A stretch of 64,000 bases of DNA from Vanessa cardui (lineage: Eukaryota > Arthropoda > Insecta > Lepidoptera > Nymphalidae), in assembly GCF_905220365.1 (NCBI RefSeq), contig NC_061140.1, positions 1,924,501 to 1,988,500 of the forward strand. Reading direction: 5' to 3'. The notes beneath the pieces were generated by a model, which saw nothing but the letters and a program-made list of their open reading frames with translations, was not told the DNA's origin and made no database searches. Position numbers and translations under genes: made by a program. Shown one piece after another: positions 24,551 through 34,267 of this stretch (position 1 is its first letter; each line of letters begins with the position of its first letter).

Positions 24551-24886
24551 AACCGACTTCAAACAAAACATTATTTTAAAACAAATAAATAAGCACTAAA
24601 AATTAATAAAAATAATTGCGTATTCAACATATTTCTTAGAGTCCTAAGTAAAATGAAATGAAAAATATTAGGCTACTTAAAAGTCGATTTACAATTATAA
24701 TAATTATTGCTATATTTGGAGCCGATGTCCATTACTGAAAAAATGGGAACACACGGGAAGCACTTGCTTTGAAACAAAAGTATGTATATACATATATATC
24801 AAAATCGGTTCACCCAGTGAAAAGATATGAGGTAACAAACTTAAAAAAAATACAGACGAATTGATAGAACTTTTTTGAAGTCGGTT
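24551..24886. mobile_element. MITE with 13-bp perfect terminal inverted repeats
   Basis: AACCGACTTCAAA at 24551-24563 is perfectly inverted at 24874-24886, enclosing 336 bp without coding capacity. The right half (ATCGGTTCACCCAGTGAAAAG onwards) is repeated at 61043-61147, so it is a dispersed family. I could not settle the target duplication or superfamily. Confidence 0.6.
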
Positions 24887-25166
24887 GGGAAAACGCATTT
24901 CGAGTAGTTTTAAAAGTACTAATTTAACATCACATACAATAGTGAGTAATAAATCTTTCCAACGAGATTACTTTACGTAATATCAGTTTAGAATTTCGAC
25001 ATTCTATTTAACAAGTTGCAAGACACAGAACTAAATCTTAAATCTCTACAAACTGAACGGCAAACTGTACAATCCTTTAAAAGGAATAATTTTATGCTTG
25101 CACGCGGGTCACCAAACCTTTTGTATCTTCAGGACAACTGAACGGAACCTCTTACTTTTATAATAC

Positions 25167-25390
25167 GACTTCCGTGATCGAGTAGTGTGTATACCGGTTT
25201 TCATGGTTACCCCACTCCGAAGTCCCGGACTCCCGGCCGAGTCCATGTAGAAAAAGTTCATTAATTGTCAACGTTGTCTTGGGTCTGGGTGTGTGTGGTG
25301 CCGTCGTTACTTCTATGTCTATAATACAAGCGGTTTAGCTTCTTACATTGGGATCAAAGTAATGTATGTGATGTTGTCCAATATTTATAT
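25167..25390 (+). mobile_element. SINE family B
   Basis: The head CGACTTCCGTGATCGAGTAG lacks part of the B-box region (a deletion around GGACTCCCGGCC). The 3' end GATGTTGTC is intact. Confidence 0.7.
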
Positions 25391-25454
25391 TATTTATTAT
25401 ATTAAGATCACATAAAAGCGTTAGACGCGGGTCCGAATTGTCAAGAAAGAGGAA

Positions 25455-25705
25455 ACAATATATGCCTGTAAATGTTCCATTGATGGGATTTAGTTCTTCT
25501 TTTGAGGTGAAGATTTGTAACTTATATTAACACGCTGTCTATTGAGACGTTTATTGACATGAAAATAGATGAGGCATCCTTTCAATGTTTTCCTTAATTA
25601 TAGAGCACGAGATGAATTATAAACACAAATTATGCATATGAAATTCATTGCTTGCTCGTTTGAAACCGCAATCAGTTGAAGTACGCGTTCTAACCAGAGA
25701 TCCTG
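25455..25705 (-). mobile_element. SINE family A, highly diverged
   Basis: The order of blocks (GCCTGTAAATG, TTTGAGGTGAAG, AGCACGAGATGAATTATAAA, GCGTTCTAACCAGAGAT) matches family A with many substitutions and deletions, so it is one of the oldest copies here. Confidence 0.55.
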
Positions 25706-26057
25706 CCTCTGTTATGTAACTTTAGCCTTTAATTGTACCAATTAATAATAATTACACTACATTTTTAATTCTATGCATCGCAAAAACTTCGAATAAGTCT
25801 TAAATGCCAATTTTAATCATTTAAACGCTTACAATAAGATACTCTGAATCAACTACGACGGAACCGCAATTAGTTCATTGTATTAGAAGAATAGAAAAAC
25901 GTTAGATAGATAAGATTACGTTTTGATTCGATTGCTAGAAAGTGACCATCTTTTTGATAGAATTAACCTCATATTCTTAACCCCTGCGAATTTCTTGGCA
26001 TATATATTTAACGGTTTTTATCATTAGCTTTATAATTTAATTTATTCATTAGATTTT

Positions 26058-26288
26058 TAGAAAGAAACGCATGGAGTTAGGTTCGGGTTCCATCATAGGA
26101 TACTAATTACTGTAAATAAGAGCATTGTAAATCTGTTTATTTGAAAAGAGCAACTATGCGAGTTTCTTGCCGTTTCTTCTCGCTAGAAGCTGCTTTCCGA
26201 AACGGTGATAGTATTTAATTGTTGACGATACAAAAACGCTTCATTGTGAAGTTTACTTGAATAAAATTAATTTGATTTGATTTGATAA
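26058..26288 (+). mobile_element. LINE 3' tail, family H
   Basis: Longer copy than the one at 9256: TTCTCGCTAGAAGCTG and GAAACGGTGATAGTATTTAA are preserved and it ends in TTGATTTGATTTGAT. Confidence 0.55.
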
Positions 26289-27030
26289 GTATGAAAATGT
26301 AAACAAATACATTTAATTGTTTTAATTTTATAATTGTTATTTGGGGACCACTTATTACGTCAGACGATTGAGAGAGGGAGGGGGTTCGACCATGTCTTAT
26401 CTTTTCCTAAAAGGGGCTGGGAAGGAGTTTCGATACTTATGTTAAATCAAAAAATTGAGCAAAGTTAAAATTATTTGAGACCCACTTGGTTGGCGAGGTT
26501 TATACATATCTATACGTACCTTTTGAATCTTTGAACTTACAAATGAACATTTAAAAAATATTGTTACTTTGATTAAAATAAACTAAACGTGTATTCATTT
26601 TTTCCTTTAGATTCTTACGTAATAAATATTAAAGAGGGGGGAGGGGATGAGGCTGTTTTTCTTCTTCTTATTTTTTTTTTATAATAGGAGGGAGGGAATA
26701 AATTCTAGCGATATTTTCGCCACTTTTTGACCCTGTGTCTTACCTCATAAAAAATGGTGTCATGGTTTTGATTAATATCATTTTAAAGAGTCCTACTTTT
26801 GATTTCTACAACATGGCGTTCCTAGCGTATATGGTTGCCTAGACAAGTTGTCACGAACGGATCGGGATAGGTATTTCAGTAAATGTCGCCGCGATTCTAA
26901 TGATAATATTTGTATTGTTAGTTTTCGATTCGTTATTATACTCAAATTAAATTAATCTGCTAACTATTTATACGATTAGTAAACTATACAATATTAATAA
27001 CATCAATCATTTATATATAGTAAAGTAAAG

Positions 27031-27330
27031 TAACAGCCTGTACATTTCCCACTTTTGAGATAAGGCCTCCTCTTCCATTAAGGAGAGGGTTTGGAAAATA
27101 TTCCACCACTCTGTTCCAATTCGAGTTGGTGGAATGCACATGTTGCAGAATTTCGATGAAATTAGACACAGGCAGGTTTCCTCACGATGTTTTCCTTCAC
27201 CGCCGAGCACGAAATGAATTATAAACACAAATTAAGCTCATATATATATATATAGTGGTGCTTGCCTGGGTTTGAACCCGCAATCTTCGGTTAAGATGCA
27301 CGCGTTCTAACCACTGGACCATCTCGGCTC
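27031..27330 (-). mobile_element. SINE family A, near full-length
   Basis: Intact order of blocks. A short TA run (27239-27254) separates the head from the body, at the same place where the copy at 61934 has a long TA array. Confidence 0.8.
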
Positions 27331-28004
27331 ATTACAGCACTATCCACCTCATGTTCTATGACCTATCCTAGTTGGTTGTCTGGATGAGATCGCTATGTAG
27401 CGATAAGGTCGACAAAATTGTACACCTTTTTTATTAAGGCCAAATATATGATACCTTTATTTGTATTACTCTGTTTTGTGTACAATAAAGAATAAATAAA
27501 AATAGAATAGAAAACATCCTTAAGTTTAACCTTTATAATCTTTAGTTAAGATGTCGTAACAACTGGGCTCCATAGGATTGTATTTGTAAACGGTACCATC
27601 TATGAACAACACCATATTATCACACCTTTAACCATAAAACATCATAGGAACTTAACCTTGCAAAATCTGTTAAATTCGCCAAGCCCAATTCCAATTATCG
27701 TTAAGATCACGTAGCAACCTACATAAGTGGTACATTTACTTAACGAACAATCATTTTGATCGCCACGTGTGAAGTCGGTACAATATTTTGAAACCGTTAT
27801 TTTAAATTGCCATGACGAAATATCATTAGTTGCGTCGTGTGAAACAGCCAGGCAGTGTTGGTGCGCCTTTATTTTTAGAGTTCTCCAATACATTGTGCTA
27901 TATTGAAAGCCATTTGGATTATGACCCTATAACGTGTTATAAACTCTAGAATCAGTGACTTTAGGGTTACGCGTTTCGTTAAAATGGGCTATAGTTCGTT
28001 TGAC

Positions 28005-28470
28005 TCGAGATTGCCCAATGGTTAGATCGCGTACATCTTAACCGAGGCACAACTGAATTATCATGTTTCACTTGTGTCTATAATTCAACTAGAGCTTGAG
28101 CGAAGGAAATTGTCTTGAGGAAACCTGCATGTGTCTAATTTCAACGAAATTCTGCCAAATGTGAATCCTAACTGTATTGGAGCAGCGTGGTAGAATATGC
28201 TCCTAGCTTTCTCCTCAAAGGAAAAGTGCCTTCTTTTTTCTCGCTTCAAAAACGCATTACGCGCTTCTCCCACTGAAAATTGAGGGGGTGTGTGGGACTG
28301 CCCGGAGCCCTGAACGCCGAGTACGCCCAAGCACGCGGGTTTACCTACCAAAAAACCAGCGGTACCCTCTCCGTCTTTCGGCGGACGCCATGGGATCGCT
28401 TAGTGACGAAACCGTGACGAAAGGAAGAGGCCTAAGCCCAGCTGTGGGAAATGTACAGGTTGTGTTGTTA
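28005..28470 (+). mobile_element. SINE family A, split by ~180 bp of GC-rich sequence
   Basis: The head and body (GAGATTGCCCAATGGTTAGA to CTTTCTCCTCAAAGG) end at about 28225. The 3' end (GAAGAGGCCTAAGCCCAGCT to TACAGGTTGTGTTG) resumes at about 28420. The intervening segment is much richer in GC (CCCGGAGCCCTGAACGCC) and unrecognised, so it is an insertion or a chimera. Confidence 0.6.
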
Positions 28471-28767
28471 TATTTATATACTATATAATATTGGGCCATG
28501 GTTTACTGTTATTATAATAACAATTAGAGAACTATGGAAGGGCATTTTAGATTTGCGTATCGAATCAATATTTACTGCCAATAACAAAAAACAAACTACG
28601 TAGTTCTGATATTGAAGGCGGTAAGAGATGGCGCGAGATACTTCAATTACAATCAAGTACATGACCTTGACCCATTGGCTTTGAAATTTGAAGACTAAAT
28701 TCATTGTTTTAGGAAGAAAACGTTTATTTCTTTTTTGGTTTTACATATTAACTAAACTTCAATCATT

Positions 28768-28980
28768 ACATAGTATAAAACAAAGTCGCTATCCGCTATG
28801 TGTCCTTATGTATGCTTATATCGAAAATTACGCAACGGATTTTGATGCGGTTTTAAATAGAGAATAATTCGAATGAAAGTTTTTGTATATAACACATGGA
28901 CAATATAGTAAAGAAACAAGAGTAATTTGTAGCATATTTAGCATCAGCATTGCAGACGGCGAAGCCGGGGCGGTCACTAG
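28768..28980 (+). mobile_element. Helitron-like family D
   Basis: CATAGTATAAAACAAAGTCGC to GAAGCCGGGGCGGTCACTAG, with a ~20-bp deletion in the middle relative to the copy at 23380. Confidence 0.6.
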
Positions 28981-29317
28981 TATTGTAATAAATATTCACT
29001 TCTTAACTACTGGGTTACATTGTCTCCATTTTACAATCAATACGGTACGGAACCCTAGGCGCGATTTTCATTTCAAGCTTAAGTTGTATCTCAAGTTTTA
29101 AATAATGAAGGAGCTAATATAAACACGCAAAACTAATCACGAGGTCGCTCTGGTTCAAGTGAGAAATCAGACGTGTATAAGAACTTTATTATTTAATAAT
29201 TAATGTAATTCTGCCTGTAGGGCTTTTTTATAACATATCAAACATCATATGTGTTTAAACGCATGTAAACAGTTTAAATAACTGTTTGTTATATGACGAA
29301 CAAATGTATAAATAAAT

Positions 29318-29510
29318 ATGAGACATACATCACTCTGATCCCAATGTAAGTAGCTAAATCAATTGTGTTATGGAAAATCAGAAGTAACGACGGTATCACA
29401 AACACCGAGACCCAAGACGACATAGAAAACTAATGATAATCTACATCGACTCGAACCCAGGACTCGTACCCATGAAAAGCGGTGTACACACCACTCGACC
29501 ACGGAGGTTG
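29318..29510 (-). mobile_element. SINE family B
   Basis: Runs from the ATGAGACATACATCACTC end to ACCACTCGACCACGGAGG; the B-box region is partly deleted. Confidence 0.7.
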
Positions 29511-29596
29511 TCAAATGTATGTGTTTTGATAATAGAATATTTATTTACGTAAAAATTGTTAACATTAACATCTAAATAATGTTTTTTTAAGGCATA

Positions 29597-29835
29597 TGTT
29601 TGTGGATGAGCATATGGGCAGTCAGTACAACTAATCACAACGACCCATAGATAATGGCATTATAAGAAATATTAACCAATACATAACCAATGCGACACCA
29701 ACCTTGGGAACTAAGGTATAATATCCCTTGTGCCTGTAGTTACACTGAGTCACTCTTTAAACCAGAACACAACAGTACTGAGTATTGGTTTGGCAATTAT
29801 ATGACACCTATCCAAGTGGGCATTGCACAAAGCAA
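29597..29835 (+). mobile_element. Dispersed repeat family C interrupted by the adjacent SINE
   Basis: From GTGGATGAGCATATGGGC to CCTATCCAAGTGGGCATTGC, then cut off exactly where SINE family A begins at 29834. This is the same juxtaposition seen at 61.8-62.3 kb. Confidence 0.55.
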
Positions 29836-30135
29836 CAAAACAACAACAACAGCCTGCAAATTTCCCATTGCTGGGTTATGGCCTACTCTCCCTTTGAGGA
29901 GAAGCTTTGGAACATATCACCACCCTGTTACAATGCGGGTTAGTGGAATACACATGTGGCAGAATCTCTTTGAAATAAGATACATGCAGGTTTCCTCGTG
30001 ATGTTTTCCTTTACCACCGAGCTGAATTATAAATACAAATTAAGCACATAAATATTCAGCGGGGCTTGCCTGAGTTTAAACCCGCAACCATCGGTTAAGA
30101 TGCACGTGTTCTAACCACTGGGGCATCTCGGCTCG
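29834..30135 (-). mobile_element. SINE family A, near full-length
   Basis: CAACAACAACAGCCTGCAAATT at the left and a minus-strand head AGCCGAGATGCCCCAGTGG. Confidence 0.8.
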
Positions 30136-30224
30136 CTTTATATAGCTTTGCGCAAATGCCGTAACACAAATACAAGATATCATAATAACGATACTGTCAC
30201 ATTGACGTCAAAATTTAAATATAC

Positions 30225-30410
30225 TTATTTCGAGTAGGCTTTTACGAGCACTTTTAAATCTTAATTTTACAGAAATATTTAAAAATTAAAGCTGTAGATC
30301 TTTGCGAAACGAACCGCCAAGAAAATCAGTAGTTACCTTTTCAACATTTGAAATACATTATGCTAGTTAAATGTAATTATATATAATATATCCAGTTCAA
30401 ATATCAAGAA
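30225..30410 (-). mobile_element. LINE family F 3' tail
   Basis: Reverse copy (GAGTAGGCTTTTACGAGCAC, AAACGAACCGCCAAGAAAAT, CAGTAGTTACC). It lies just outside the left 363-bp direct repeat. Confidence 0.6.
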
Positions 30411-30452
30411 GTAGTCAGTATGATAAACGAATTGTGTTATGTAAATATATAT

Positions 30453-30815
30453 ATAACGGCACATTGCCGTTATCATTATTTTTGGTTCCATATATGGCTG
30501 CCGAGCGATCGTGGGTTGTCGGGCGAAGAGAATTAAAATCACATGTATGAGGTTGTTTTACAATATCCAATAATTATTACAACGAAATATTATCAGTAAT
30601 ACAATCAACTCAGGTAATGACGCTCCACCAGGCACGTTTTGTTTCTGCGAGATGCAAAAGGATTGTTTTCCGTTTGACTTCGCTTACAAAAGAGACTGAA
30701 GTTGCGTCAGAGCGAAGAGACGTCAAAACCACCATAATTTAAAAAAAGGTTACTATCTGATATCATAACCGCATTTGACGTTTCTTGATGCTCTCAAAAT
30801 ACAGTGGCGCCGTCA
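30453..30815. repeat. Left copy of an identical 363-bp direct repeat (putative LTR)
   Basis: By line-by-line comparison it is identical over 363 bp to 36413-36775 (offset 5960). It starts with the hairpin ATAACGGCA-CAT-TGCCGTTAT and ends ACAGTGGCGCCGTCA. TA-rich sequence flanks the pair on both outer sides. Reading in the coding direction of the interior (minus), this would be the 3' LTR. The 5'-TG/CA-3' rule and a polypurine tract are not clearly satisfied, so the LTR call is provisional. Confidence 0.65.
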
Positions 30816-33040
30816 CGGCCAGACTGACATTCGCACGTCCTCGTGCGACAGCTCGCACATCGAGTTATCTGAAAAGACAAAGTACATCTGCAGTGGATGA
30901 CTACGCATGCTCGCCCATCCCTGACAAGCTACCAATTCATATCACACGATTAAAGAGATCTGGTCTTTCTTCCCCCACATTAACCAACTCACTGGGCGGA
31001 CAAATGACCTCAGGCGTCCCTTCGACCAGCTCACCAAGTCACATGGTGAGATGGACCGGACAACCGTCAAAGTCCCTTCCACCAGTCGCAAAAACCACAC
31101 ACAGCTGCTGCAATCAACTGATTCGAAACGTCGACCCACATAGGCCAGTTCCAGACCAATTTCTTGCCACTCAGCTCACGCACAACAAGTCATAGCTTGA
31201 CCCTAGGCATCGACCCGGCTTAGGCCAGCCCAGTAGATCAACCACATCACACACCACATAGGAAAATATAGTCTGGTCATGGGCATCGACCCGATTTAGG
31301 CCAGCCCAGTTAACCAACTACATTCTACCTATTGTCCAACTAATGTCATACCTATGCTCTAGATAAAAGTGGGCACAAGAACAGGGTTTACACGTAATAA
31401 CTCACCAATAACTATTCTTCATATTCAGAGGCTGAGAGGGTGTTAGACCTGGCGGTCAATGTTTGTGAACAAGATTGATACTATATCACTATCATCATCA
31501 GGTGTTGCCATTCCATTCTCATGACTATGGACTACCGCCGTCTCGGCCTCCTCTTCATTATTAATTAAGAAAGTAGCTACTTCAACCAACTCACCATAGC
31601 CCCCAGGGCCGCCGTAAGCGGGGGTGCGACGCGTGCAACGCACGCGGGCGGCACGTCCAGGGGGCGGCAAATTGAGCAATACATCACGTACCTAATTCAA
31701 GTCATTATTATAATTCCCACAAATCCTTAAGTAAAATAAATTATTCAAAGCATCGAAAAATATCGCACTCAGTAAAGTTAAAAGTCCTGCGTCTGTTATC
31801 CTATGAAAAACAGTACTGTCGAAGTTAGGAGAATCCCCTTTAAGCTTCCTTATCAATTGGTAGATTAGGTATCCGTTACTTGTAGTAGCGCGTTGTCGTA
31901 GGGCGGCTTGAAGGGTATCACGTCGTAAGTTATATTGGTGGTCGCTCGAAATAGCAGAGCTACGGGCACCGTTAAACCGGGCGCGGAGGGCATATGTTCG
32001 CTGTCGCAGGCGCAACGTGCTCAACGCAAACTTAGAGGTACACCTGTGGACTGCACATCGTCAGTTGAAAAAAGAGTTAGAAAAGGCGTTAAATAAACAG
32101 AGAGCAAAGAGGCGTCCCTATCGTGGTTTGCGAGGGAAGCTCCGAACATACGGCGCTCCTGTTACGGAATAACTACCGCCAGATCTAATGCGACTGATCT
32201 GACTGCTATTTCCGGGAAAAAGGGCGGGTCATTCAACTATCGATGCCCTAAAACACCCTGAAGACCCGGACAATAGAGGCGGTGGTCCAAGGGAACGTAG
32301 TCCTAACGGTATCACTGGACGTGGCGAACGACTTCAATAGTCTTCCTTTCTTTTTTTCTTAATTTAATTTACGGCATCCACGGGTCATAGGCCCATGCCT
32401 TTTTTATATTTTACATTTATATTTTTACTTAACATCAGCAGATATTCGCTAGACTTCAAGCTCGCCGTCTTCCTTTCGAGACCATAGGACCATTTCGATA
32501 TCACGAGTTGCCTTCCTATCTCAGAAGGCCGTTGGGGCATACCTCCAGGATCAGGTGATCCTTTGGGAGGGGGCGATGGACGACTTGTCCGGCGTTTGAA
32601 GTTGGTTTGACTGGCTCCTGCGGGCACCGACCTCGCCCGGGATGGGTGTGTTGTGTCACGGTGACGGGGCGAACCTTTCAGATGGCGGCCCTAAAGTCGG
32701 AGTGTCGCTCACGGTGGATCAAATCGAGATGCTGGTCTTGATGGTTTCTCTAACTAAAACGGAGGGCCTCCTAATCCACGGTCCTTGCTGAGGTCTCCTC
32801 GAGGAGCGTCTACCGCCCTCCAAGAGACGGCAATTAAGGCGCAGACACATATGAAGGATCTGGGCCTCATCCTGGATGGAGCTTCGTGCAACATTTTGTC
32901 CAACTCAGCTTAAAGCTCATCAATGCCAACGTAGGAGGTCCTCCTTCGTTGGCATTGATGAGCAAACCAAAAACCTTGCCTGCGTGCGCTCTATGGCATT
33001 GTATTTTTTATTTATTGTAAATAAATAAATCTAATCCAAT
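30816..33040. other. Unclassified GC-richer mosaic inside the direct-repeat pair
   Basis: GC content is visibly higher than in the surroundings. Contains a ~77-bp degenerate tandem repeat (TCGACC..A..TAGGCCAG at 31131, 31210, 31286), a GC-rich knot at 31600-31670, a stretch at about 32845-32885 whose plus strand reads like the YLGLILDG region of R1-type LINE polymerases, and a 49-bp palindrome (32915-32963). I cannot assign it to a single element. Confidence 0.4.
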
Positions 33041-34110
33041 CCAGCCCATTTCCGGTCACTGCTGGATATGTCCAGTCCTCTCCAATTGCACGCCACTGAG
33101 ATCGTTCTTGGGCTACTCGCATCCAGCTCCTACCAGCCGTCTTGCGTTAGTCATCATTCCACCGTGCCCGTGGACGTCCTACACTATGTTTGCCGAGACG
33201 CGGTCTCCACTCTAGAACACGTTGTCCCCAACGGTTATCGGTTCCGCGACAAATATGGCCCGCCCAGTGCCACTTCAGCTTATTAATCCGGTGGGCTATG
33301 TCGATGACTTTGGTTCTATGGCGGATCGCCTTATTTCTTCTGATGCGATCCCGCAGAGAAACGCCGAGCATAGCCCTTGCCATAGCACGCTGAGCGACTT
33401 TAAACTGGTGGACTGGCCTTGCCGTGAGTTTCCACGTTTCGGCTCCGTATGTCATGACGGGTAGGACGCACTGGTTGAAGACTTTCGTCTTAAGGCACTG
33501 TGGGATCGACGATGTAAAGATTCGACGTAATTTTTCAAACGCTGCCCAACCCAGCTGAATTCTTCTATTCACCTCGTCCTCAAGGTTGTTTCTAACTAAT
33601 CGCAAAGTCTGCCCATGGTAGATATATTTTTGAACAACTTCGAGGACGGTACCGTGTATCGCAATCGATTCCGGTAGAATATGTTCATTGAACATGACCT
33701 TGGTTTTATGCAAGTTCATCCGTAGGCCGATACGCATAGAAGAATCAGCAAGCGTCTGCAAATCTTCAGTGAGAGATGTATTCGCCATTGATGTTGATGC
33801 CACGTCCTTTCCAGTTCAGCGTCTTGAACATATCCTCCATTGAATTAGTAAACAATTTGGGGGAAATAACGTCCCCTCGTCTCACACCTTGATGCAATGG
33901 TATGGGATTTGTTTGCTGATTCTGTACTTGGTCGGAAAATACACCTATTTGGTTGGACTCCCTTAATGCTCGTAACAAGGCTCTTATCTTACGGGACCGT
34001 GGGAACAGTGCTGCTGACCCGCTTCGCCGAAGAAGACCAGTAGAAGGAGTCTTCGCTATGGATGTCTTCTCCTCCCGCCATAAGTGTCCCATAGTTAAGG
34101 GTTTCTGTAC
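33040..34110 (-). mobile_element. RTE-type non-LTR retrotransposon fragment (defective reverse transcriptase)
   Basis: The minus strand encodes, in two frames, LHQGVRRGDVISPKLF (34092-33766 frame) and then DKTKV-like and VLPVMTYGAETW...GRPRARW segments (33803-33147 frame), which are hallmarks of RTE-clade polymerases and their C-terminal region. The expected catalytic FADD block falls at the frame change near 33790 and is missing, so the enzyme is dead. It is nested in the gypsy-like remnant. Confidence 0.75.
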
Positions 34111-34267
34111 CCTGAGAACTCCCTAGGAAGTGGAACTCCGCAGAGGTGAGCCTACATGTTTTTTAGCAGGTATACACCCCGCCCCCCACCTCATGTGGAG
34201 GAATAGTGGTATGCGTTTTTGCAGCAAAAAAGGGCGGCAAAATAGGTATTGCATGCGGGCGACAAAA

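Noticed and set aside
26640..26760. G-rich runs suggesting a quadruplex or regulatory element
   Set aside because: Runs are irregularly spaced and sit in what looks like a dispersed non-coding repeat; no neighbouring gene to regulate.
27642..27893. Minus-strand open frame of 83 codons with several cysteines and a hydrophobic segment
   Set aside because: It looks slightly protein-like, but I see no splice sites, no neighbouring exons and no family I can name; insufficient support.
30785..31195. 136-codon plus-strand open frame at the left direct repeat
   Set aside because: Starts inside the repeat, has low-complexity S/T/P content and no recognisable domain; probably chance in GC-richer sequence.
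31692..32024. 110-codon minus-strand open frame, Arg-rich at the start
   Set aside because: No motif I recognise; possibly part of a mobile element ORF, but not assignable.
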